Positions 44,862-55,519 of a DNA stretch of 64,000 bases are shown here, piece after piece. This DNA is from Eucommia ulmoides (Eukaryota > Streptophyta > Magnoliopsida > Garryales > Eucommiaceae): the NCBI GenBank assembly GCA_016647705.1, contig CM028336.1, positions 15,241,380 through 15,305,379 of the forward strand, in the 5' to 3' direction. Position 1 is the first letter of the stretch, and the number at the start of each line of letters is the position of its first letter. A program made the position numbers and the translations under genes. Below the pieces are notes generated by a model. That model worked only from the letters and a program-made list of their open reading frames with translations. It had not been told where the DNA came from and searched no databases.

Positions 44862-44865
44862 TATA

Positions 44866-45876
44866 TCTATATAATAAAACAAGACGGACATAAATCCTCT
44901 AAACAAATCTCAGTCGTTCTTTGTCTCTAAAAATAAAGAACGGTTTAGATTAAACAAAAAATTTGACATAAATATAAAATGTATATTTTAAATTTAACCT
45001 TATATATCTTATACCTAATTGAGGAGATAGATTTTTTTTTTTTTTTTTTTTTTTTATAATTGAGATGAGAGAATATGTTTTTTCTATATATATATATATG
45101 AACTTTAAATTTACTACTAATAATAAAACATTAAATTCCAAGAAATTAAATTAAATAAATAATATAAAAAGTAAAATAAAATATACATAACTTATAGACA
45201 TTAAATTTACAAAATTATATAAGTATTATGTGGATGTTGAATTAGTAATAATACTAAAATATTACATTTATAGAAATTAAATTAAAGAAATAATATAATA
45301 GAGGAAATTTAATATACAGAAATTATGGAAATTAAATTTACAAAAATATTTAGAAATAATATATAGGATATTAAATTTAGTAAGAAAACAAAAAATATAA
45401 ATTTATGAAAATTAAATTAAAAAATAATATAAAAGATAAATTACAATATACAAAATTATGGAGATTAAATTTATGAAAATTATATAAATAATATACACGC
45501 ATTAAATTTAGTAATAATACTAAAGTATTAAATTAATAAAAATTAAATTAAAGAAATAATATAAAGAAACAATATAATATACGAAAATTATGTACATTAA
45601 TTTTATAAAAATTATAAAAATAATATATGGACACTAATAGTAATAACACTAAAACATTAAATTTATAAAATTAAATTAAAAAAATAATATAAAGCAAAAA
45701 TATAATATACAAAAATGAAAAACATTAAATTTATGGAAATTATAGAAATAAATTATGGACATTAAATTTAGTAATACTATTGAAACATTAAATTTATAGA
45801 AATTAAATTGAAAAATTAATATTAAATTAGGTTTATTTTTTTACACCCGTGCCTTTAAGCGCGGGTCATGCACTAT
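44866..45876 (+). mobile_element. Helitron-like element B with AT minisatellite body
   Basis: It starts TCTATATAATAAAAC at 44866 and ends with an 8 bp GC hairpin (ACCCGTGC-CTTTAA-GCGCGGGT, one wobble pair) six bases before CACTAT (CTAT instead of CTRR). It sits head-to-tail with element A, separated by 4 bp. The body is an AT-rich tandem array with a T(27) run at about 45028. No Rep/helicase coding. Confidence 0.65.
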
Positions 45877-45921
45877 TGTACACAATAAAATAGTTAATAC
45901 TATATTTTTTCGACATATTTT

Positions 45922-46530
45922 GTCTCCATATTTTAAGTAACTTAGAAATTACTCCAATTAAATTTAGTATTGACGAAATTTATTTTTACTCTTCAATTTT
46001 AATTTTGCCTCCATATTTTAAAGAATAATTTGAGGAATTACTGCAAGTAAATTTAGTATTATTGAAAATTATTTTTTCTTTTTAATTTTAGTTTTGCCTT
46101 CTTTAAGGAATAATTTTATAAAATTACTGCATATAAATTTGCTATTAATAGAAATTATTTTTATTATTCAATTTTACTTTTGCCTTCATATTTTAAGGAA
46201 TACTTTTTAAAAATTATTACAATAGATTTAGTATTAATAGGAATTATTTTTACTCTTTAGTTTTAGTTTTGCCTCCATATTTTAAAGATTAATTTTATAA
46301 AATTACTACAAGTAAATTTAGTATTAATAGAAATTATTTTTACTTTCAATTTTAGTTTTGCACCATATTTCAAGAAATAAAAATTACTATAAATCGGTTT
46401 AATATTAATGAAAATTATTTTTTACTCTTAAATTTTAATTTTGCCTCCATATTTTAATGAATAATTATAGAAAATTATTGCAATTAAAATTAATATTAAT
46501 GAGAAATATTTCAAATCTAATTATTGAAAC
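45922..46530. repeat. ~86 bp minisatellite, seven copies
   Basis: Units begin TTTTGCCTCCATATTTTAA (variants at about 45925, 46003, 46092, 46178, 46268, 46358, 46439), each with AATTACTGCAA(G/T)TAAATTTAG and a GAAATTATTTTTAC block. Confidence 0.8.
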
Positions 46531-46559
46531 TAAGAAACCAATAAAAATCCTCTCAATAT

Positions 46560-47340
46560 CTCTATAACACACATGCCCTCTCTCTCCTTCTCAAATTGTG
46601 CAAGATCATCGTTAGTTGTCATTGGTCAAATGAAGGTTGTCGTTGGTCACCAAAATCAACACGAGAAGCCTTCGAGCACAGAAAGTCATTGGTAGAATTT
46701 TTGCTTCACCATTGAGTTTTTGTATTATCTCAAAATCCCTAAACCCTTGCCAAAATTTTGACCCCTATTGCATTTTTGCTTCATTGATTAGTTCAATTCT
46801 CGATACTAAAACCCACTTTCTTATGTTCTTTTTATTCAATTCCCCATCAAACAAACTAAACCATTTTCATGTCCCCGAGGAATGTTAGGGACCATTTGTT
46901 TGCCTTTCAATTTCAAAAGAACCTTGTTATACATAATCAACTATGGTTCTAAAATCTAGAAATATCCTATTATTGTGTCTCCATAATATTTATTTGTTAG
47001 ACATTTATTGGCATATGTTGGTGTATAATTGTTAATTTTTTTTTTTTCTAACAAATTGCAAAACAATTTATGCAAAGTGATTATTTTATAAAAAGTAGCA
47101 AAACGGAGTATAGATTCAAAGGGTATAATTAAAAGTTATTTTTTTCATTGAATATTAAAGTTGGTATTTTTATTTTATTGCCTAAATATTGAAGTTATGT
47201 TTTTCAAATTAAGATTTTTTTAGTCCATGACTTCAAGTGTGGGTTATACAAGATACTTGTATGAAGATATATATACAAGTATCTTGGGAACATATTATAT
47301 ACATATATATTAATATATATAGGACGGGTAGACCTGACTT
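46560..47340. other. Spacer, no gene recognised
   Basis: A GC-richer segment to about 46900 has one unsupported 83-codon ORF. 46900-47340 is AT-rich with nothing recognisable. Confidence 0.45.
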
Positions 47341-47354
47341 GGATATTTCTGTCG

Positions 47355-47820
47355 TTCGATATCTAGTGAGACAAAGAACGATTAAGAATAAAAGATATTT
47401 AAACCCTATTTTTTTTTTTAATATATAAACATATTAATAAATAGATAATTACACAAGTGGTTCAATTCACTCCTGCTTTAAATAGGCACATGACAAGGTT
47501 ATAAATATGAATAGTAATTAATCCTCATAATTAATTAAAATAAAAATATAAATTAAAAATTAAAAACCATTCCCTCGATATGAAAAAACCCTACGCCCTG
47601 CTTGGTTGAAACCCAAACTAATTATTTTTTACATTTCTCTTTTCCTAACATAATATTTAACTTCTTATTTTTCTTCATAAAAACACGGCAAACATAATAA
47701 TTAAGCCTAATTATGTTTTAGTGATTAATTTTTAATATTTTAAATGATTTTAAACAAATACAACTTATTTTATTATTATTTGTCAAATTAGTTTCGCATT
47801 TTCAATTCTCACCAAATATA
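47355..47820. repeat. Segmental duplicate, copy A (holds Helitron C)
   Basis: It corresponds to 49293-49580 joined to 52165-52320. Shared blocks: CGATATCT(A/T)(G/A)TGAGACAAAG, ACAAGTGGTT(C/T)AATTCA, CAT(A/C)CCCTACGCCCT-type and CCTACGCCCT(G/A)CTTGGTTGAAA, and the end ACTAAATATAT-like. Confidence 0.8.
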
Positions 47821-48065
47821 TCTATATAATAAAATAAGACAACTATAAGAGGTATGGATATTTTTTAATCAACTGATATCCAGTGACTATATCGATTATT
47901 AGCCATAGTCAACTATATGTAGTTTTATCAAGATGTAAATCATTTGATCGACTAACTATGTTTCTTCCCAAAATAGATCGTCTGAGTATACTTCTCCCCA
48001 AAATGAATCTCTATTTCCAATAAATATTTTTTTTTTAATTTTTTAATTTTTTAATTTTTTTTTTT

Positions 48066-48110
<45 letters not shown>

Positions 48111-48304
48111 AGAAGTGTTATTATGATTTTCTCAAATTATTGCATTTAAATTTTAGATAAAAATTATCGATTTACTAAACAGTGACGTAAAAATTTTGCT
48201 TTATGATGCAGATTTAAAATTGATTTTATAGTTCATAGTGATTTTGTGGTGTTTTATAATTTGGTCAATTTAAATTACTGTCTTTCTACATAGATAGACG
48301 CTAG
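47821..48304 (+). mobile_element. Helitron-like element C
   Basis: It starts TCTATATAATAAAATAAGAC after A and ends CTAG at 48301-48304 before T. A 9 bp stem (GTCTTTCTA-CA-TAGATAGAC, one mismatch) directly precedes the CTAG. The duplicate copy B has no such insert at the matching AT site (near 52308), which supports both ends. A T-rich tract occupies about 48030-48106. Confidence 0.65.
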
Positions 48305-48531
48305 TATACGTATAAGAGATCTAAATAGTTTTTAGGGGTAGTTACACGACACTCCTCATAAGAGAGTAAAACTACCAAATAGACCATTTTTTTAGTGGGT
48401 TACTTGATAGTCCTTTGCAATTATTCGGTCAGATTTGTCCATCCAACTACTTACTTGATATACAATTTCCTAAAAAATAAGTATTTGAATTTTTTTATTA
48501 AAATCAAAATAATTATTGTTTTACATTTTTT

Positions 48532-49080
48532 TTCATAATCTAATTATATATTCAGATTTTTCTTAATAAGATCTTCAAAAAGATATCCCATTCAATATTT
48601 TTTTCATTAATTTTCAATTTGGGCTACATTCAACATTCTATATGGAACTTTCGTAATTTTTCACATCGTGTTGAATTCAACATGATTTTTTTTTCATGAT
48701 TTAACTATATATTTAGATTCATCTGAATAAGATCTTCAAGAAGATATCACGTTCATTATTCTTTCATAAAAAAATTAGATTCATGTTACATTCAATATGA
48801 TATTTGCAGAATTTTCAGTTTTCATATTCGTATTACATTCAACATGCTACTTCAGGACTTTCGAAGTTTTTCATATCATGTTGAGTTCAACATGATATTT
48901 CTTTCATGATTGAATTATATATTCAGATTTTTGTGAATAAAATTTTCAAAATGATATCATCTTCATCAATTGTTATAAAAAATTCACATTCATGTTATAC
49001 TCAACATGAAATTCACATTCATGTCATATTCAATTTGAAATTCACGTTCAAGTTATATTTAACATTGCAAAAGGGCAAAA
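48532..49080. repeat. ~165-205 bp tandem repeat, about three copies
   Basis: Units start at about 48532, 48696 and 48904 with CATGATT(T/G)AA(C/T)TATATA and include AATAAGATCTTCAA and TTCAACATGAT blocks. A two-copy ~60 bp repeat (GACTATTTGGTAACACAATT) follows at 49105-49225. Confidence 0.65.
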
Positions 49081-49292
49081 TCGTTAGAATCTAATTTCGG
49101 ATTTGAAATTGGGACTATTTGGTAACACAATTTTGGAGAATAAGGACTATTTTGTTTAATTAGAAAGTTGGGTGACTATTTGGTAACACAATTTTGGAGA
49201 ATAATGACTATTTTGTTCAATTAAAAAGTTATGGGACAATTTGGTAGATTTGGACCCATATCAAAACTATCTGATAATTTTGATAATTTACT

Positions 49293-49580
49293 CGTCCGAT
49301 ATCTTATGAGACAAAGGAAGACAGAGAATAAAAGATACTTAAACCATACTTTTTATATATCTTAATAAAGAATAAGTATACAAGTGGTTTAATTCAATCA
49401 TGTGGTGCATAAATATGGATGGTAATTAATAATTATAATAAATATAAAAAAAAAACCATTCTCCCAACGTCAAAACCCTACGCCCTACTTGGTTGAAATC
49501 CAACCTAAATATTTTTTACATGTTTTTTTTTTTTTAATTTCATTTTTTATTTTTCTACTAATAGAAACAAGTTTGGCATA
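49293..49580. repeat. Segmental duplicate, copy B (left part)
   Basis: Partner of 47355-47640, interrupted at 49581 by the Pack-MULE and resumed at 52165-52320. Ends with the target duplication TTTGGCATA (49572-49580). Confidence 0.8.
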
Positions 49581-49667
49581 GGGGAAATGACATTTTTGAT
49601 CTCTGACAAATGGTTTAGGTGTTCAATTGGCCCCTAGTATTTGGAAGTCGGCACATTGGGTCCTTAA

Positions 49668-50228
49668 GGGCCCGTTTGGTTAGTGTTGTCATTCCAACCC
49701 AACCCAACCCAAAAATTTTGGATTTGATTTTTGGGAACGCGTTTGGCAAATACAAAACTCAACCCAACTCAACCCGAAAAATGAGAATTGATTCTCAAAA
49801 TCCTAAAGAAACCAGAAACAAAAAAATATTTTTTTTTTTGTGCCCAAAAAACTCAACCCATAGTTCTCAACTTTCGCCTTTCTCGTCGTCGAAGTCGTCA
49901 TCGTCATCGTCGTCGTCGTCGTCCTCCTCCTCATTCTCTTCGTCGTCGTCGTTCTCTTCATCTTCGTCATCGTCATCATTGTCCTCGTCCTCTTCGTCGT
50001 CTTCCAGCCGTCGAACACGAAATCGATTTCGATTTCGATTCTGTCTTTCTCTCTCGATTTCGTTCTTGAAATCGATTTCAAGAACGAAATCGATTTAGAA
50101 CGAAATCGAACACGAAAACGATTTCGTTCTTGAAATCGATTTCAAGAACGAAATCGAACACGAAATCGCTGTCCGTCGCTTGCCTCATCTTCGTTCGTCG
50201 TCCGTCGCCGTCGCCTACGTCTTAGAAC

Positions 50229-50297
<69 letters not shown>

Positions 50298-50508
50298 GTA
50301 TGTATATATATAAAATTTTTGTGTTTTGATGGTGATTATGAGGAAACAATTCTAGAATAATATTTGTTACCAAACACGATTTTATTCTCAGCACTAAATA
50401 AAAATTATCGTTACCAAACGCAATTCTGTTCCCAAAAGTAAATAAAATTCTCAACCCAACCCATCCTAATTTGGTTGAGAAAAGTGGGAACACTAACCAA
50501 ACGCCACC
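49668..50508. mobile_element. Harbinger-like element nested in Pack-MULE TIR
   Basis: The left end reads GGGCCCGTTTGGTTAGTGTT; the reverse complement of the right reads GGTGGCGTTTGGTTAGTGTT. It is flanked by TAA (49665-49667, 50509-50511). It interrupts the left MULE TIR, which continues at 50512. The interior contains TCG/TCC trinucleotide repeats (about 49885-50010), two large palindromes, and (CA)n-(TA)n at 50227-50310. It is younger than the MULE insertion or was carried by it. Confidence 0.8.
50054..50158. repeat. Two perfect 38-40 bp palindromes
   Basis: 50054-50093 and 50119-50156 are each perfectly self-complementary, centred on GAAATCGATTTC with arms CGATTTCGTTCTT. They are separated by 25 bp of related GAACGAAATCG sequence and could form strong cruciforms or hairpins. 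Confidence 0.9.
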
Positions 50509-50639
50509 TAACATTTCATTTTCGTTCCAAATTGGCCATTCTTTTAAGTTTTCTGTTAATTATTGTTAAATTACATTTATACCCTTTATTTTTTTAATTG
50601 GGAGCATTTTAATTTCTATTTAAAACTTAAGGGTCAAAT

Positions 50640-51318
50640 GTGTAATTTGTATACCCAAACCCCCAAACCCACTAGTCTATCTCTCTCTCCAAACCCCATC
50701 TTTTCTCTCTTTCTCTACCCAAACCCACAAACCCACTACTTTCTTTATATCACAATACCCATTTCACTTCAAAACCAAATTTAAGAAAAATAATAAACAA
50801 AACATGTAACTTGAAAACAAAATTCATTAAGAACTAAGTCATCATTAATAAAGGGTAGATCGGCAGTGGGCTAGACAATGATAATTCATCCCGAATCATC
50901 TTTTTCTGATTTTTAATTGCCTTCATTTGGACATCTTTGTCCCTCCCGTTGCTTCGATGAGTGATTTCGACTACAATTCAATTTTTAAGGGCACCGGGAG
51001 GAGTGATCTAAAGAGTAAGCTCACTTTGGCGTTGCTGGTTTACGATAAACCGACGTATGATGACGACATTTTTATGGATGGCCTTGGTTGAAAAGCAAAT
51101 CTATGTCCACGACTGTGGCAATGTTTGAGGATGATGTCTTTGATTCGAGGTCTTCTCAGCCACGGAAGCAAGGCGACCAGTTTGATGATCTTCTCGGGAA
51201 TTTTGGGAAAAGCCATAATTTTCTTATGTTATTGTTAGCAGAAGAAAATTTTGAGCTCGAGGGTTTTGGATGATCTGTTAGCTGGTTTTGGCATTGGTAA
51301 TTCTGCTAACAATAACAG
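50640..51318 (+). pseudogene. Captured auxilin-like gene fragment (5' UTR and first exon)
   Basis: A CT-rich leader-like stretch (50640-50800) precedes ATG 50957, reading MSDFDYNSIFKGTGRSDLKS, then VYDKPTYDDDIF at 51036. A frameshift near 51085 leads to LKSKSMSTTVAMFEDDVFDS, then QFDDLLGNFGKS. After another break, LDDLLAGFGIGNSANNNR ends at a donor AACAG|GTATCA near 51318. The 'YDKP.YDDD.FDG.PGLKS' and 'FDDLL.GFG' pattern resembles the N-terminal region of plant auxilin-like J-domain proteins (clathrin uncoating). The J domain is absent. It is a broken capture, from recognition by eye only. Confidence 0.65.
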
Positions 51319-51639
51319 GTATCATAATTTACAATTTATATAATATATATAAAATCATGAGTAATTAAAAGTAGGGTAAATTAGAATATGTATGGTGCAA
51401 ATATGGAACAATCCAAAACACGATTTTTCACACCCCCAAATTGATTCGAAAAACTACGTATAGGGATCCCCAAACAGTACTTATTGCAAATCAGGCATAA
51501 ATTCATAAACTCAAGGAGTAGCGAATTATTCAAACTACAAAAATTCAATCAATTAATAACTCGAATAAATTAAAAATTAACCAATAAAGCCTAAAAATCA
51601 AATGCCTAAATTAAACCCAAATTTGCGTTAGAGAAATTT

Positions 51640-51800
51640 AATGAATCGATTCCCTTACGTGGTAGAAGAAGGACCAAACAGAGGGTTTTCTCTCAGCGGC
51701 TGAAACAAGAACCTCTCGAGAAACCTTGCGACGCACCTGCAATTGCCAGCTACTCTGATTTTCTCTCATCTCTCTCTCTGGAAATTGTTGCATTTATAGG
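51640..51800 (-). other. Possible captured promoter/leader fragment
   Basis: On the minus strand CTATAAATGCAACAATTTCC is followed by AG-rich leader-like sequence and a donor-like ACCACGTAAGG. It looks like the start of a gene brought in by the MULE. No coding sequence is visible. Confidence 0.3.
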
Positions 51801-51899
51801 TTCAGGGAGGATGATTATGACGTGAGAGAAGGGGGTGGTGGGCAAAATCCTAAGGTGCAAGGAAGAAAGTGTTGTGAAAAAAATAAAAAAAATACAATT

Positions 51900-52020
51900 T
51901 AGCCCTTAAATTTAGAATAAGTTACAAATAGATCCTATCAAATTAGTTTGAATAAAAGGACGAAATTACCCTTATTTTTTAATATGAAATAACCAAAATA
52001 CCCTTACCTACACGTTGACC
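51900..52020. other. Right MULE subterminal region
   Basis: AT-rich, with CCCTTA-containing repeats (GTAAGGGTATTTT reversed) that pair with the left subterminal ATACCCTTTAT. Nothing else noted. Confidence 0.4.
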
Positions 52021-52323
52021 GTTAATGTCGACCCAGCAGAAGGGCTAATTTGGAATGAAAATGAAATGTTAAGGACCCAATGTGTCGACTTCCATATACT
52101 ATGGGCTAAGTGAGCACCTGAGTCATTTGTCAGGTACCAAAAATGTCATTTTCCCTTTAGCATAATGGCTTTGCATAATTATGTTTTAGTAATTGTTTTC
52201 TTGATTTTAATAGATTTTTTACGGAAAAAATATAAATTTTTTGTTTTGTTTTTTGTTTATCCTTGTATGAAAAATTAGTTTTGTCATTTAAAATTGTCAC
52301 TAAATATATTTATAGAATAAGAT

Positions 52324-52614
52324 ATGAAAGGAACAAAAGGCCTAAAATCTAGCGCGTGGCAAATGAGGAGGCGCGTAGCATTACTTAGGCACATGGGCCT
52401 TAAGCATTGGCCAACTAAGAGGAGACCATATGCTGACCCAAAAGTATTAGGAGCTAAGACTCAACCTACAGATGGGAAAGAGCTCATTCGGTTTCTTGGT
52501 GATCTTACTCGGTGGTTGTTGAGTGAAGGCTGGACAAGAGCTCATGGTGGTGAACCCCTCCGCTCTGCACGTTGGGAGGTGATCGATACAGAGTTCATGA
52601 CGATGATGCCCTAG
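52324..52614 (+). other. Unrecognised 96-codon ORF
   Basis: GC-richer than its surroundings, reading ...GKELIRFLGDLTRWLLSEGW and following. No family recognised. It lies directly beside the duplicate copy B and before LTR-like sequence, so it may belong to a retroelement. Confidence 0.3.
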
Positions 52615-52912
52615 TTTTTCTCATTGGGTGGTAGTTGTTAAGGGGCTAGTGCTAACTCGTCACTGGTCAGTGAAGTAGGCCTTGGGCGGTCCAGTTAATG
52701 TGTGTGGTTGATGCTAACCAGTCAGAGGCCTTCACTCTGCCATGAGTATGGTACTAAGTGGTCCTCGATGGGTGGTGGAAATACCCCTCATCAGTTGTCC
52801 TTCATTCCCGAGTAGAAGGTACAAGGTGCTGGGGAGTAGCGGTCGTTGTGGTCATTGCCGATCACTATTTTACGCAGAGCGATTAGACTACAGGTGGAAA
52901 ATTGTAGGAACT

Positions 52913-54720
52913 GTTAGATAGTTGACATGTATCCCCCTATCATGTCAGGCACACGAATCAAGGCCCCTAGTCCACAGATAGTGGCTCTTTGTCTTTCCTT
53001 CTTCCCAAGCCCTATATAAAGAGGGTCCCACATCCTTATTTGTCACTTTGCATCTTTTTTGAAATTTCAAGAGCCCTTCGGTGCTCGGTACACTCTGTAC
53101 GAAACTATCATTTTTTTTATCTCTCATTTCTCCTTAGTAGGGCCCGTGCATTGATCTTCTTTATTTTTTTCGTTTATAATTTAAGTTCTAGGTCCTCATC
53201 ATCAACGATGACTCCCTCTCCTCCTTGTCAGCAGGGAAAATGACCCTCGGATCCAACAATGAGACTCTTTATCTCTCATTCTATTCACATGCCCTTAACT
53301 GGTGGCACAATTCTAGATGGTTCGTCGTTGGAGAGGGTGGTTAGTCGGTCTGGTGGGGACGGGAGAACGATCTCTTCCCCGGATCCAGAGGTTAATCGAG
53401 GGTCGAATGAGGTAATGATGTCCTATATCTCGGAGGGAGTTTCCTTAACTTCCCTAGATCATGTGACATCTCGGAGGGCTTAGGGTGTTGCCTTTTTAAA
53501 AATGCCTTATTCCAGCCTTGTTTGGAAATCAAAGTCAATCCTGATTGAGAATTACCTGATGAAGGCTCAGAGCATGCATACCTTTCCGGGTGATGTACGT
53601 ACATTACTCCCGAGCTGCGAAAATCGGGTACAGTGACCACCATAGGGTAGATTGTTGCCTACTTTAACCAACATAGGTTGGGTTCCCACTGCACTGGTTG
53701 GTGTAGACTATTTGTCTTGAGCTGGGGTTATGTCCGTTAGAACTTGCACCGAATAATGTTCACATCATGGTGGTGGCGTATATAATATTGCAGGCCAATG
53801 GGATTACCCCGACCACCAAGGTATTCCTGGCACTCTTCTTGCCAACTCGTTACCTAATGGAGGGGTGTGGTACTATATTTCTGCTAGGTCGGCCTTCATG
53901 ACCGTCCTTGACTCTTCTATTTATAAATGGAATGAGAAGTTCTTTTTCCTCAGTTGAAAAGGCTGGGAGTTTGGCCTGACAGAGGGGGATTGCACAACCT
54001 ATATCCAGCGGGGTGTGGGGCCGGTTGGTAAAGATGTTATTCCCAGTTGGTCAGTGATTTGTGTTTGTACTTAATTGTATACTTTGGTTTATTTTTTTGT
54101 GTAGTGAATGAGAAGGCCAAGTAGTTTATTGGATTGAGACCACAACTCACCGTACAGGTGCTCGACACCAAATTCTATAATGCAAAAAAACTTGTTTGAT
54201 TGACATTGATCAGTATCTACTCACACCGGTGCTTGTCGCTCCCACTAGCCAACTTACTAGACAACCCAAACAACGATAAGTATAGCTTGCTGGTTGCATC
54301 TTTTCCTTCCCTTATATTATTTTTTAGCAGTTTTTTCTTTTTATCGACATGGATATGACAACTATGAATAAGGCCTCTAAGGCCAAAAAGAAAGCGGACC
54401 ATAGGTCCGAGAGTCAGGGCACATCGGCCATCGACTTGCCCGGTCTGCCAACCGATCCTACCATCAGTTGGGCACCTGTTCTACTTGGTATAAGCATTTG
54501 TGAACTAACAAGGTATCCCCAGTCATCGAGCTTCACTCATGACGTGGATCCCTATCTTGACGACCCCAAGAGGAATGGAAAGAGAAAAGTTGAAAATGGG
54601 GCTACCAAGAAAAAGCACAAAAAACGACTTCGGTATAAGGGTGGAACGCCCACAGAGTAGGAGATAGACGAGGAATTCTTCAGATGCTGGGCTACCCCAA
54701 GAAACAACGCCTACTTGAGC
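52913..54720 (+). pseudogene. Decayed Gypsy-associated Transposase_28-like region
   Basis: An LTR-like start (TGTTAGATAGTTGACATG) with CTATATAAAGAGGGTCCC at about 53011 leads to an ORF start at 53208. Broken frames near 53760-53960 read YYISARSAFMTVLDSS, then WNEKFFFLS and KGWEFGL, resembling the 'putative gypsy type transposon' family found in plant retroelements. A further open piece (54349-54657) is lysine-rich near its end. Many stops; not functional. Confidence 0.45.
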
Positions 54721-55026
54721 ACCCAGAATATGTACTAAACTTCGTACATCAGATACTTTGCCTTGAGGACCTCACAAGCTAGAGGACATAGACCTAGGGA
54801 GGTCGTGTATGGATATCTACCATGATCTCATCGAGGTAAGATGAACCGAACCTCGTTTTATATTTCTTTAACTTTTTTCAAGTCTTCTAATGTTTCCATT
54901 CACTTTGCAAAGCCTGTTCTGGAATATGATGGCCAGTAGCCGGTGGATTCAAAAGAGAAAATACCACATGTCCCTCTACGCTAAACGCGATGATATGCTG
55001 TAGACCATTCACCATCTGAAGTTTAG

Positions 55027-55305
55027 GTGAAGCAGGTAAGTGGGGAGAATCTCGAACCAAGAAAATTTAAATTTTTTAATACCAGTAAAGAATTTAATGA
55101 CAAAATAATTTCTATAAGTCTAAAATATGATTGTTATTGGGTTTGTAATTTCATTTCAAAAATTGTACTTCATTATTTCAGCTTGTATTGTAATGCTTTG
55201 AGTTGTAATAAATCTCAAGTTATTCAACGTTGTTGTGATAGTATGCCAAATTCCTTTGGTTTAGATTTTAATTTTGAGACCAATGAAATTTGTTTCGTCA
55301 AATAG
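55027..55305 (+). other. Unrecognised 92-codon ORF
   Basis: AT-rich and cysteine-containing (...DCYWVCNFIS, NKSQVIQRCCDSMPNSFGLDF). No family recognised; it lies between two decayed Gypsy regions. Open length is somewhat unusual for this AT content. Confidence 0.25.
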
Positions 55306-55519
55306 TTATGTTAGTATGGATATTCATCACCAGAATTAGAAATTTTAAACTTGAATATGTCTTAGGCTATTTTAGATTCATGTTGACTAACAAATTCAAC
55401 TTGGTTTAAATGCTTTGAAGGAAAATTGGTTCCAAAAGAGTGATTTTTGTTCCCCCCATTCCAAAGCGCAATCTTCACTAGTGGTCGAGCCTGAAGCAAC
55501 TTTAAGGGGGAATTCGAAT

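Larger units (their letters stand above)
49581..52155. mobile_element. Pack-MULE with ~130 bp TIRs
   Basis: The left TIR begins GGGGAAATGACATTTTTGAT; the reverse complement of the right begins GGGAAAATGACATTTTTGGT, and similarity continues through GGAAGTCG(G/A)CACATTGGGTC and, past a nested insertion, AACATTTCATTTTC(G/A)TTCCAA. The target duplication is 9 bp: TTTGGCATA (49572-49580) and TTTAGCATA (52156-52164). No transposase is present. The interior holds an auxilin-like gene fragment with its 5' UTR, and a second leader-like segment. Copy A at 47355-47820 shows the unoccupied site. Confidence 0.85.

Noticed and set aside
49619..50098. 159-codon ORF with a serine run
   Set aside because: It crosses the MULE TIR and nested element ends; the serines come from a TCG/TCC microsatellite.
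53013..53060. TCCCACATCC after a TATA box as a second snRNA promoter
   Set aside because: The motif lies downstream of the TATA box and does not match the USE; the context is an LTR.
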